From contig CAYLNH010000145.1 of NCBI GenBank assembly GCA_964384625.1, positions 1 to 17,449 on the forward strand: DNA of 17,449 nt, given 5' to 3'. The translations under genes and the position numbers were made by a program. This stretch comes from CAYLNH01 sp964384625. Its GTDB lineage: Bacteria; Verrucomicrobiota; Lentisphaeria; JABSQK01. The notes beneath the pieces are model-generated. The model was given only the letters and a program-made list of their open reading frames with translations. It did no database searches and was not told where the DNA came from. Positions 1 to 7,660 of this stretch are shown in pieces (the stretch's first letter is position 1; each line of letters begins with the position of its first letter).

Positions 1-91
1 GTGTTTCGTGTTTCGTGTTTCGTGTTTCGTGTTTCGTGTTTCGTGTTTCGTGTTTTGTGTTTCGTGTTTCGTGTTTCGTGTTTCGTGTTTC
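1..91. repeat. Tandem heptamer repeat, 13 x GTGTTTC
   Basis: Thirteen head-to-tail copies of the 7-bp unit GTGTTTC fill positions 1-91. The eighth copy (50-56) is GTGTTTT. The tract starts at the window edge and may continue further left. It ends 2 bp before the TAG stop of cas4-cas1. Open reading frames across it encode only FRVSCFV-type periodic peptides and are not genes. Tracts like this change copy number by replication slippage. No function can be read from the sequence. Confidence 0.97.
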
Positions 92-93
92 GC

Positions 94-1803
94 CTATCGC
101 GTTGTCATCCCGGTGTATTCCTTGATTTCGCCGCGGAACCAGCGGGCGAGGAGCCGGGCCTGTACGCGGATTGCGGCGCGCCATGAGCATTTGTAGTCGA
201 ACACAGGGTGCGTGATCAGTTGATCCAGCCGCGCTTCGTAGGCTTGAATAAACGCTTTTCGCGCAGCCGGCTGCATGAGGCAGGCGGCGGCGGACCGGGT
301 GAACTGCTTTGGTTTGAGCATGTTGGTGTTGACGGCGGTAAGCACGGCGCTGTCGACGATAAGCGGGCGGAATTCCTCCATGAGGTCGAGTGCGAGCGCG
401 GGTCGTCCGTGTCTGGGCTGATGAAATACGCCCCACCACGGGTCGAGACCTTCGCCGAGAAGGGCGACGGTACATTCTTTGGCGAGCATGGCGTAGCCGA
501 GGGAGAGCATGGCATTGATGGGGTCGCGTGGGGGCCGGCGGTTGCGTTGTTTGAAGTTCCAGCCGTCGGCGAGGGCGGCGACATTGAGCATGGCGGCGAA
601 ATGTTCGAAGTAGGCGGCGGCGATGGAGCCTTCGACGCCGAGCACCTGTTCGGGGCTTTTGGTTTCGGCGATCTTGCCGATCAGACGTTTCATGCGTTTC
701 AGCGTGTTGTAGGGGCGCGGCTGGGCATTGCGGCGGAGCATGGTCCGCTGGTTTTGTGCTTTGGCGTTGGTGACGGCCTGGGCGAGTTCGAGGCGGTGTT
801 TCGGGTCTTCGGCGGCCTTGTATTGGGCGACGCGGCCGAAGCTGTTCTTGACGGCGAAGCCGTGGGTGATGCCGCTGAACCAGTGGCCGGTGGACAGGTG
901 GATAACGGGGACGTCGGCTTCGCAGAGCAGTTTGACGGTTTGCGCCGTGACCATGACATTGCCGCAGAGGACGACTTGTGAGAGGTCTTTCAGGAGCACC
1001 CTGGCGAGTTGTTCGCCTTTTTTGGAGACGGTGACGGACTTGCCTTTCTTGCCGACCATCGCGCCTTGTTCCTGGACGTAGAGCGGCATGGCGTCGTCGC
1101 GCGCGGGGTAGAATCTCCGGACTTCCGGGGCATCGGGATCGGCCGGTATATGAAGGAGGGCGTTGGTTTCATCGGGCAGGCAGATACCGGCGAGCGAGCA
1201 GCCGTTGCACTTGGGGCTGTCGTCCAGCGGCGATGGGAGTTCGGTTGCGTTGGCAGCGTCGGTGGCGAGGGTGATGAGCTCCAGTGTACGTGCTTGCAGT
1301 TTTTCGGTGAACGGGATGTTTACACGTTTCCGAGAGCCGGCGAAGTAGAGGATGCCGTGATCGCAGTGGTAGCCGTGTTCGCGGAGCAGGAGTCCCTGGG
1401 CCATAAGCTGTACGCGCTCCGGTTCCCAGGCGCCTTCGGGGATACTCGGGGCTTTGCCGCGTTTGGTCTCGACGGGCGCGGCCTCGTCGTCGGCGATCGA
1501 GACGAGGTCGAGTTTGGCGGAGATGCCGAGTTGTTCGCTGGCGAGCGGTACAGACCGCGCGATCTCCGGCGGTTCGTCGCCTTGCGGTTCTTCCGGGGGC
1601 TCATCGGGCTTGTCGTTCTCCGGCGCATCCGGCAGGACGTGATCGAGCTGATCGACACGTTTATGGACGGCCTTGCCTTCGACGGTATAGACGTTGTCGG
1701 CCCAGCGTCCTTCGACATGCATGAAGTGGAACAGTCGCGGGCAATAGGCGTACTCATTGAGCATACGTACGGGCAAGTGGTCCTTGGCGGCAGTCGTCGT
1801 CAT
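94..1803 (-). CDS. cas4-cas1: Cas4-Cas1 fusion, CRISPR adaptation nuclease/integrase (type I-G)
   Basis: This 569-aa protein joins Cas4, which trims and PAM-selects prespacers, to Cas1, the integrase that inserts spacers with Cas2. The Cas4 half (about 1-217) shows C21 in the YCPRLF motif, H47, D99, E112-x-K114 and the C-terminal cysteines C199, C202 and C208. These are the RecB-like nuclease residues and Fe-S ligands. An acidic, Pro-rich insertion occupies about 58-80. The Cas1 half (about 235-569) has the LGVEGS glutamate and the FHQPRHGRPALALDLMEEF block, which carries the metal-binding His and acidic residue. The ATG follows GGAG by 6 nt. The gene lies 46 bp after the HEAT/nuclease gene and is the last cas gene in the window. 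Cas4-Cas1 fusions are a hallmark of type I-G. The partner cas2 is not visible. Confidence 0.97.
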   Translation of the reverse strand: MTTTAAKDHLPVRMLNEYAYCPRLFHFMHVEGRWADNVYTVEGKAVHKRVDQLDHVLPDAPENDKPDEPPEEPQGDEPPEIARSVPLASEQLGISAKLDLVSIADDEAAPVETKRGKAPSIPEGAWEPERVQLMAQGLLLREHGYHCDHGILYFAGSRKRVNIPFTEKLQARTLELITLATDAANATELPSPLDDSPKCNGCSLAGICLPDETNALLHIPADPDAPEVRRFYPARDDAMPLYVQEQGAMVGKKGKSVTVSKKGEQLARVLLKDLSQVVLCGNVMVTAQTVKLLCEADVPVIHLSTGHWFSGITHGFAVKNSFGRVAQYKAAEDPKHRLELAQAVTNAKAQNQRTMLRRNAQPRPYNTLKRMKRLIGKIAETKSPEQVLGVEGSIAAAYFEHFAAMLNVAALADGWNFKQRNRRPPRDPINAMLSLGYAMLAKECTVALLGEGLDPWWGVFHQPRHGRPALALDLMEEFRPLIVDSAVLTAVNTNMLKPKQFTRSAAACLMQPAARKAFIQAYEARLDQLITHPVFDYKCSWRAAIRVQARLLARWFRGEIKEYTGMTTR

Positions 1804-1849
1804 GGTCGTGCTCCGACTTGATGCGTATTCAGTCCGTCGGCGGCCGATG

Positions 1850-2731
1850 CTACTCGGCGTCTTGGCCGGATTGTGACGCGAGTTTCTGTCCGAGGATTGC
1901 TTCCAGTTGGTCTTTTTCGGAGAAGTGGATTGAGATCAGTCGTTTGCCCTGCTGCTGATAAAGCTGCTGTTTTTTGAGCATGCCGATTTTGTAGTCCGCG
2001 GTGTCCATTCCCCAGTACTCGATATAGACGTCGTACTCCGGCAGGTAGAAATCGGGGCGGATGGCATGGCCGTTGAGAATGCGATAGCGTTCGTCGTAGC
2101 GGTAGTCGATGTTGTGATTGGCGAGCCAGTCGGCGATCCGGCGTTCCCCGTCGGACTGTACGAGGGTGCCGTGTTGAGCGACGATGGTCTTGTTGAGTTC
2201 GACCTTGGTGTCGAAGTTCCGGCGGTCGAGGTAGACTTCGTCGAAGCAGGAGTCGCAGAACGTGCGTTGGAACGCAGTCTGGCTCTGGGCGTACTCCTGG
2301 GCGCTGACTTCGCGGCTGCACCGGCGGCACCGGTGTACGGCTTCGGCGTCGCGGACGCGCATGGCCTCGCGGATGCGTTTGCCGGCGCGTTCGACGCTGC
2401 GTTTGACGTAGTCTTTCTCGTTCGGATTGCGCCAGAGGTCGCGGAGATCGGGGAGGCATGGTTCGGCGTCGGCGCCGTAAGCGCCGAGTGCTTTGGCGGT
2501 ATACTGCCGGACTTGCGGGTGCGCATCGCCCAGCAGCGGCATCAGGACGGGAACAGCATCGTCGGCGGCGACAATACCGGCGAGCTTCCCGAGAGCGGAC
2601 GCGGCATGCCGCCGAACGCGCGGCGAAGCCGATCGGGTATATTCGCGCAACTCGTCGAAGGCCTGGGCCTCGGCACTTTCGCCGAGGGCAGTCGCTCGAC
2701 TTGCGAGTTTGCGTTCGTTAGCGGTATTCAT
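1850..2731 (-). CDS. HEAT-repeat/zinc-ribbon/PD-(D/E)XK nuclease-like protein, cas-operon copy
   Basis: Predicted 293-aa protein with three parts. Residues 1-125 form HEAT-like helical repeats (PRVRRHAASALGKLAG, then HPQVRQYTAKALGAYG). A zinc ribbon follows with C135-x2-C138 and C159-x2-C162. Residues 190-275 resemble the PD-(D/E)XK nuclease domain seen at the C-terminus of helicase IV-type proteins: E196 in GERRIADWL, D227 in RPDFYLPEY, E238 in YIEYWG, then Lys residues and a QGKRLISI strand. The ATG at 2731 was preferred over an in-frame GTG at 2755, which has no ribosome-binding site. The gene sits between csb2 and cas4-cas1 in the same direction. A clear paralogue lies at 11735-10638. It is not a recognised cas gene. 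Nuclease activity, possibly in adaptation or crRNA/DNA processing, is inference. Confidence 0.9.
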   Translation of the reverse strand: MNTANERKLASRATALGESAEAQAFDELREYTRSASPRVRRHAASALGKLAGIVAADDAVPVLMPLLGDAHPQVRQYTAKALGAYGADAEPCLPDLRDLWRNPNEKDYVKRSVERAGKRIREAMRVRDAEAVHRCRRCSREVSAQEYAQSQTAFQRTFCDSCFDEVYLDRRNFDTKVELNKTIVAQHGTLVQSDGERRIADWLANHNIDYRYDERYRILNGHAIRPDFYLPEYDVYIEYWGMDTADYKIGMLKKQQLYQQQGKRLISIHFSEKDQLEAILGQKLASQSGQDAE

Positions 2732-2903
2732 GTCTGTCTTTCGTTTTGAGATCACAGCAAGTCCGGACGCCGTGCAGATCCGGTGTGTCTTGTCCGGATT
2801 GTTCGGTCTCGGCAGCCAACAGGAACCACAGGTCCCAGTAGGAGAGTTTGAGCGCTTTCTTCGGGCCTTCGAGAGTCAGTGCGATGTCGCTGGGGTGTGG
2901 CAT
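2718..2903 (-). CDS. Possible small protein between csb2 and the HEAT/nuclease gene
   Basis: A 61-aa ORF starts 3 nt after the csb2 TGA stop, in the same reading frame as csb2, and overlaps the next gene by 14 nt. An AAGAGA stretch about 7 nt upstream of the ATG could act as a ribosome-binding site. Codon use looks coding, with many G/C third positions. The product begins MPHPSDIALTLEGPKKALKL and has an aromatic stretch (YWDLWFLLAAE) near residues 22-32. I do not recognise a family. It could be a real small gene, a read-through extension of Csb2, or chance. Confidence 0.4.
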   Translation of the reverse strand: MPHPSDIALTLEGPKKALKLSYWDLWFLLAAETEQSGQDTPDLHGVRTCCDLKTKDRHEYR

Positions 2904-2906
2904 GGG

Positions 2907-4505
2907 TCATTCTCTTGCGGCGAAGAGGCCGAGCCCGAAGTGACTGCCGTAGCCGATACACAGCGGTCCGTGTCCCAAGGCATCAAGAGGCTGATCGAAA
3001 GTCAAGGTCATGCCGAATGGGGTGGTTGAGGGCGGTTGGGGCTTATTGTCTCTTCGGCGGCGGACGAAGCGATAGAAGCCCGCCGCCACGTTTCTGTCCT
3101 TGTCCCAGAACTCCACGCTAGCCGGCTGTGGCAGGCCCCGACACTGCAACTCGGCACGAACCTGATCGTCCGGAGTATGCTTTCGTTTCTTCCGGTGGCG
3201 TGGGAGGATCATCGGCGTGACGGATTCCCAGGTTGTGCTGCGGCCGAGTGCGGCAAGCTTCCGGCCGCTGCGCAGGTGCACATCGCGCCGGAAGAGATCG
3301 AGGTCGCCCGCGCCAACGCAAGTGACGATGATGTCATCGTCGATCCCCTTGGACCAGGTCCGGCGAACGCTTCGGATAACTTTCAAGTCACTTCTTCCCA
3401 GTTCTCCAGCGGCATAGACGAGGACGTGATCCAGACGACCGTCTTCATTGAGGTCGAGAGGGATGAACTGGGCATGCTTGTGTTCGACCAGAGGTCTACC
3501 GCTGTCATCGCAGCCTCGCAGCAGCGGACAGGTCAATCCAAGTCGGTCAGCGACTGAGACAAACGAGCGATGCAGCAGCTCCGCCTGGGGCACTGCCCTG
3601 GTGATCAGAGGAAGGACGGCCCCTCGTTCCGTGTCGGATGCAAGGGCCAGCAGCGCCGCTTCGACGTGTTCCTGGCGGTGCCTCCGTGCCGGGGCTTGCA
3701 GCGGCTGTGGGGCAAGCTGATCGCGTGGACGCAGGTACTGAATCCAGCGACTTCCCGGTGGCTGACTCCAACCGGCTTTCTGTAGTTCCCCGGTTTCGGT
3801 CGCCAGACAGTGCATCAGGGTCTTGGGAAAGACTGCCTCGGTCTTCGCCCGCTGAGCCTTTGTCAGTTTCTTGCCGCGTTTCTTCGATTCGTCATCGAGA
3901 GCAGCTTCCAAGGCGCTCTCTCGCCACTGCTGATACAGGTCGGGAGGTTCTGCAGCGATGAGGTTGACCAGTTCGTGGTCGAGTGATGCGAGACCTCTCT
4001 CGTTTGGGATACACCAGGTTCCGTCATTGACGTCTACGGTTGCGGAATGGAGTGCAGACTCAACCCAACTTTCTGCTCGGCCCAGATAGCTCAGTGCCTC
4101 TAGGAGTTGCTGAAGCAGAGCCTTCTCCTCCGTCGTGAGATCCAGTTCCGGGTAATGTACCAGTAGTGGTGCATCATCGATGACCCGCAGGAAGGTGTCG
4201 AACACTTTGGTCGATTTCTCTTTTCTGCCTTCGTTGATTGGCATGTAGTGTCTCGTGTGTGCCGATGAAGTTGGCGGCAGGCGATAGCGGGGGACGCAGG
4301 CCGCCAGCTTCTGCAGGAGGTCCTCGGCGGCTGGCGGCAGCTCTTCGACGTCCGCCCAACCGAGTTTGGTGAAGCCGGTCGCCATCAAGGCCCGGAGCAG
4401 GCGCCATGGTGACGGGGGCCACTCAACGGCGCCCTCGTTGACGTGACTGCCCCACGGGGTGGCGTGGTAGCGCCTGGCGGGGAAGTGCAGTGCGATGGTG
4501 ATCAT
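2907..4505 (-). CDS. csb2: Csb2, Cas5-Cas6 fusion subunit of the type I-G effector
   Basis: This 532-aa protein is a GSU0054/Csb2-family subunit. It combines Cas5 (5'-handle binding) with Cas6 (pre-crRNA cleavage and 3'-stem holding). The N-terminus carries the family signature: a ferredoxin-like first strand, then WGSHVNEGAVEWPPSPWRLL at residues 18-37. TRHYMPINEGRKEKSTKVFDTFLRV-type sequence and the LSYLGRAESWVE helix follow. The last residues (GYGSHFGLGLFAARE, 518-532) form the glycine-rich C-terminal loop of Cas6-like RAMP folds, so the gene looks full length. The ATG follows TGAGGT by 6 nt, and that site overlaps the csb1 stop codon, so csb1 and csb2 are tightly coupled. Confidence 0.95.
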   Translation of the reverse strand: MITIALHFPARRYHATPWGSHVNEGAVEWPPSPWRLLRALMATGFTKLGWADVEELPPAAEDLLQKLAACVPRYRLPPTSSAHTRHYMPINEGRKEKSTKVFDTFLRVIDDAPLLVHYPELDLTTEEKALLQQLLEALSYLGRAESWVESALHSATVDVNDGTWCIPNERGLASLDHELVNLIAAEPPDLYQQWRESALEAALDDESKKRGKKLTKAQRAKTEAVFPKTLMHCLATETGELQKAGWSQPPGSRWIQYLRPRDQLAPQPLQAPARRHRQEHVEAALLALASDTERGAVLPLITRAVPQAELLHRSFVSVADRLGLTCPLLRGCDDSGRPLVEHKHAQFIPLDLNEDGRLDHVLVYAAGELGRSDLKVIRSVRRTWSKGIDDDIIVTCVGAGDLDLFRRDVHLRSGRKLAALGRSTTWESVTPMILPRHRKKRKHTPDDQVRAELQCRGLPQPASVEFWDKDRNVAAGFYRFVRRRRDNKPQPPSTTPFGMTLTFDQPLDALGHGPLCIGYGSHFGLGLFAARE

Positions 4506-4514
4506 GGGGTGACC

Positions 4515-5453
4515 TCAAGATTCGAACGTGACGGTGGTGACGCCGGCCAATTGCGCGCTGCACGCTTCGATTGCCGGCGGCAGGGCCTTCTCCAGGTCAG
4601 CGAGGCTGGGGAGGACAAAGTCACCTTTGTCTGCCTTAACTACATCAGACTTGACCTGAAGGTCGCAGGCGGTGCGGAAGCGCAGGTCGCCGTCGAGCAA
4701 AGCACGGATCTTGTAGAGGGAAATCAGGATCAAGAGATCCTGCGCTTCGGAGTTCAGGCCGTAGCCACGAATCTGTGCCAAGTCCAGATTGAAGTAGGCT
4801 TTGATGCTGTCGGCCGTGTACTCCTCGCGATGGAACGGGACGTTGCCGAAGCCCTTGGATGCCGTGCCGGACGGATCGACATGGTCGTTCTTGACGCCGC
4901 CGGACGCTGCGACTTGGACGTTTTCGGCTTCAACAAACGAAGAGAGGGCCCGCGCCACGCGCAGGCGGCCGCCGGCGAGGTCCTTCTTGGCCAGGAACAG
5001 GCCATGGATGAGCGCACTCGTGTCGTACTTGAGGATAGTCCGGGCCAGGAGCTGGCGATCAATGGGCCCCTTCTCCAGGCAGGTGAGTTCGGCCTTCAAC
5101 TGGTCATGAAACGACTTGTCTTCGCTTTCGAGGATGTAGGGGCTGTTGATCCTGTGGGCCTCCGTGACGGAGCTCGTCAGGTACTCGCCGTCCTTCTCTA
5201 CGCGGATATAGCTGAGCCCCTGCAGGCAAGGGACCAGGTCGTTCCGTGCCTCGTCCCAACAGACGTTCTCGAGGCGGTTGGCCATGCTCTGTGCGCTCTC
5301 GACCAACAGGCAGGGGGTGCTTCCGGCCTGGTAGGTGGCCGCCCCCAGGTCCGGGAAGCCGGTGGGTTGAAACCGTGTTCCTTGTAAGGGCTCCAGTTCA
5401 ACGGTGAAGAGCAGACGGGTTTCCTGGGTGAGCGCGGTCAGTTGAGTGGACAT
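4515..5453 (-). CDS. csb1: Csb1, Cas7 backbone subunit of the type I-G effector
   Basis: Predicted 312-aa GSU0053/Csb1-family protein, the Cas7 that polymerises along the crRNA spacer. Recognisable blocks are EPLQGTRFQPTGFPDLGAAT at residues 21-40 and LLVESAQSMANRLENVCWD at 49-67, both typical of Csb1. The reading frame is open upstream to 5606 inside csx17. The ATG at 5453 is chosen because AAGGAGG precedes it by 5 nt and because family homology starts there. Its start is 11 nt after the csx17 stop, and csb2 begins 9 nt after its own stop. Confidence 0.96.
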   Translation of the reverse strand: MSTQLTALTQETRLLFTVELEPLQGTRFQPTGFPDLGAATYQAGSTPCLLVESAQSMANRLENVCWDEARNDLVPCLQGLSYIRVEKDGEYLTSSVTEAHRINSPYILESEDKSFHDQLKAELTCLEKGPIDRQLLARTILKYDTSALIHGLFLAKKDLAGGRLRVARALSSFVEAENVQVAASGGVKNDHVDPSGTASKGFGNVPFHREEYTADSIKAYFNLDLAQIRGYGLNSEAQDLLILISLYKIRALLDGDLRFRTACDLQVKSDVVKADKGDFVLPSLADLEKALPPAIEACSAQLAGVTTVTFES

Positions 5454-5458
5454 GATGT

Positions 5459-5465
5459 CCTCCTT
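5459..5465 (-). promoter_or_regulatory. Strong ribosome-binding site deciding the csb1 start
   Basis: The minus strand reads AAGGAGG, 5 nt before the ATG at 5453. It touches the csx17 stop codon (5465-5467). This near-perfect anti-16S match fixes the csb1 start, suits high-level production of the multi-copy Cas7 subunit, and rules out the longer frame from 5606. Confidence 0.85.
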
Positions 5466-7660
5466 CAGGTTGTTGTGATTGGGGCGTTGTTGTCCGAGAG
5501 TGCAGGGCGTGTCAGCGCGGTGGAGCACCACGTCGCGAGACGTTGCGAGATGGGAAAGGCGAGCGCTGCTGCCGTTCGCCGGGATTCGGCGGCAGTCATG
5601 GAGCAACAGCTCAGGTAGGGCCGTAATCCCGAGGCATTGAGTCTGCGGCAGGCGATCTGCTGGGCATGGGCGGCATCACCGGTGGCCAACCGCTGGAAGA
5701 TTGCCGGGTCCGTCCGGACAAGGAACTCTTCGCCGTGAATCTTCAACGCCGCCGACAGGTAGCAGAGCTTGCACAGGGCATGCAGCGGGTAATCGGCGGG
5801 ATTGGGCTGTGCCAACGCGGTCGGTTCCGGCACGTCCGTACGGTTGAACCGCAGAGCCGCAAACGGCCTGATCAAAGCCAGCATCAAGGCGTCATCCAGG
5901 TCTCCCGCCAAGAAGGTGTGTATGTCCGTCAGGCTGGCGCAACACCGCCCTGAACACGGTGTCAGCGGCAGGCAGGCGCCGCCCTGCTGCTGCATCATCA
6001 GGATACGCCGACGCATGACGAAGCCGGCCAAGCGCTCGAAGTCGGGCGCATTGACTTCGACATCCGGACCGTTGGCCAGGGCATCGCCATGGACGAGGAA
6101 GTGCCGGCCCTGCCGGTCCAAAGGCACGAAGTGACGCCGCACGTTCGCGGCGTAGTCCGGTGTGCCCTTGGGCGTCACGCCGACGAGCGCGGCAAAGGCC
6201 AGCGCCAGGCGCACCTCCGCCCGTTCCATTCCCACTGCAGGCAGCCACGGGCCTTGGAGAGCCGGGATTGGCCGCAGGCGCTTCTTGGGATCGGCGCTGA
6301 ACCGTGGACTGCGGAGAAGCTGCTGCTCGGCGTTGCCCAGCGCCACGAGTAGTTCGAGCCAGCGCGCACGTGCGTGGCCGTTGCGGCAGCAGGCCATCAT
6401 CGCCTCTTCGCAGTTGCGCGCAGCCCGCCTGATTCCGGCCGGCGCCTGCTGGTCACTGCCGGCGCGCCGAAGGGTATCCACCCAAGGTGCGACCTCGTCA
6501 AGGAGCTCCTGGTGCGGCTGGGGCTGAACCCGCCAGCGTTCCAGTGGCGTAGCCAGGTTGGCTTGTCCGTTTCGCTCAATGTAACCGTAGCGTTGGAACT
6601 CTGTCAAGCCACGGGCCACACTCATTCGGGCCACAGCACGGGCGAAATCGAGGGGCCGTTCGGCGGTGTGGCGCTTCACCTGGCATCTTCCCTCGCGCAG
6701 GACCGCTGTCAGCTCGGAACAGACGAGCGGTGACCGCCAGAGGGGCATCCACTGCTCGCCTCTGGCCCCCTCGTCCGCGGTCGCAGCGCTGCCGTAGCCA
6801 ACGGCTCGGGAGCGCACAGCAAAGGGCGCGGCGGCCTGCGGCAGGGCGTGCTTGGAACAGGTTCTGGTGACTCCGGCGGTGAAGAGGACGGCCCCTTCAA
6901 GCATCAGGACGAAGTCGAACGGGTTGATCAGACTATTGGCCTCGAATCCGGTGGTGGCATTCGCCCCGCCTACCTGGCCGGGGCTGAACTGTCCGATCGC
7001 TTTGCCCTTCTTCAAGATATTCGAGGTCTCACTGAAGAGCGCGGATCGCACATTCGCGCCTGTGCCCGGCTGCGGCTCGCCCAGCGGCGAGGCCACGTTA
7101 AATAGCTCGACAAGCCGCTGCATGAAGTTGTTAGTGAAATCCAAGCGACCGTCATTGCCGCCGGTGCCCAACAGTGCCGGATATACGGGGCCGCCATCAG
7201 CGCCAATAGCGATGGCGGCCTGCAGCCACTCCAGCGCGGTCGCTCGCCAGGTGTCGCGGCAGCGGCGGATCAGGGCCTCCTTCTCTTCGTCCTTCGGGCT
7301 TTTTTCGCGGCCCCCGAGGAGTTGTCTGGCGCTACCGATCTGGACGCGGTAGGGCGCGAAACGCGGCGCCGGCGACTCTGCCAGTGGCTCGATGCCATCA
7401 TGCTTATCCTTCGGATAGAAACCGCTGCCGCCATTCCATGGCGCGATCAGCGGCGTGGGGCAGTAGTCGTTCAGGAAGAAATCCAGGACCGCCTGTTCGT
7501 CGAGGGCGGTTGCCAGGTAGAACGTATCGTCCGTCCACCAGCCGCGCGCGTTGCCGTCGGCCTGCGCCGAGATGAGCCGCAGCACGCCCAAAGCCTTCAG
7601 GTACGATGCCAGGGGGATGGGTGCACAGCCGGTGAGCTTGTGAATGTGTAGTTGTGTCAT
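5465..7660 (-). CDS. csx17: Csx17, Cas8-type large subunit of the type I-G effector
   Basis: This 731-aa Csx17 (Cas8u2/Cas8g) is the large subunit, expected to recognise the PAM and recruit Cas3. The N-terminus has the family signature: LTGCAPIPLASYLKALGVLR at residues 9-28, GWW at 40-42, and YCPTPLIAPWNGGSGFYP at 66-83. Its ATG overlaps the cas3 TGA as ATGA, and AAGGAG lies 7 nt upstream, so translation is coupled to cas3. Length is normal for the family and no frameshift is seen. Confidence 0.95.
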   Translation of the reverse strand: MTQLHIHKLTGCAPIPLASYLKALGVLRLISAQADGNARGWWTDDTFYLATALDEQAVLDFFLNDYCPTPLIAPWNGGSGFYPKDKHDGIEPLAESPAPRFAPYRVQIGSARQLLGGREKSPKDEEKEALIRRCRDTWRATALEWLQAAIAIGADGGPVYPALLGTGGNDGRLDFTNNFMQRLVELFNVASPLGEPQPGTGANVRSALFSETSNILKKGKAIGQFSPGQVGGANATTGFEANSLINPFDFVLMLEGAVLFTAGVTRTCSKHALPQAAAPFAVRSRAVGYGSAATADEGARGEQWMPLWRSPLVCSELTAVLREGRCQVKRHTAERPLDFARAVARMSVARGLTEFQRYGYIERNGQANLATPLERWRVQPQPHQELLDEVAPWVDTLRRAGSDQQAPAGIRRAARNCEEAMMACCRNGHARARWLELLVALGNAEQQLLRSPRFSADPKKRLRPIPALQGPWLPAVGMERAEVRLALAFAALVGVTPKGTPDYAANVRRHFVPLDRQGRHFLVHGDALANGPDVEVNAPDFERLAGFVMRRRILMMQQQGGACLPLTPCSGRCCASLTDIHTFLAGDLDDALMLALIRPFAALRFNRTDVPEPTALAQPNPADYPLHALCKLCYLSAALKIHGEEFLVRTDPAIFQRLATGDAAHAQQIACRRLNASGLRPYLSCCSMTAAESRRTAAALAFPISQRLATWCSTALTRPALSDNNAPITTT

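Noticed and set aside
1..196. Two plus-strand ORFs of about 60 codons with FRVSCFVF repeats
   Set aside because: They are translations of the 7-bp tandem repeat, with no ribosome-binding site or family signal.
208..1821. Long plus-strand ORFs opposite cas4-cas1, and similar ones opposite csb1, the HEAT/nuclease genes and the WYL gene
   Set aside because: They are antisense shadows caused by GC-rich third positions. Composition is Gly/Ala/Val/Phe-rich, starts lack ribosome-binding sites, and each lies wholly over a well-supported gene.
5454..5606. Longer csb1 start inside csx17
   Set aside because: Family similarity and the strong AAGGAGG site both place the start at 5453.
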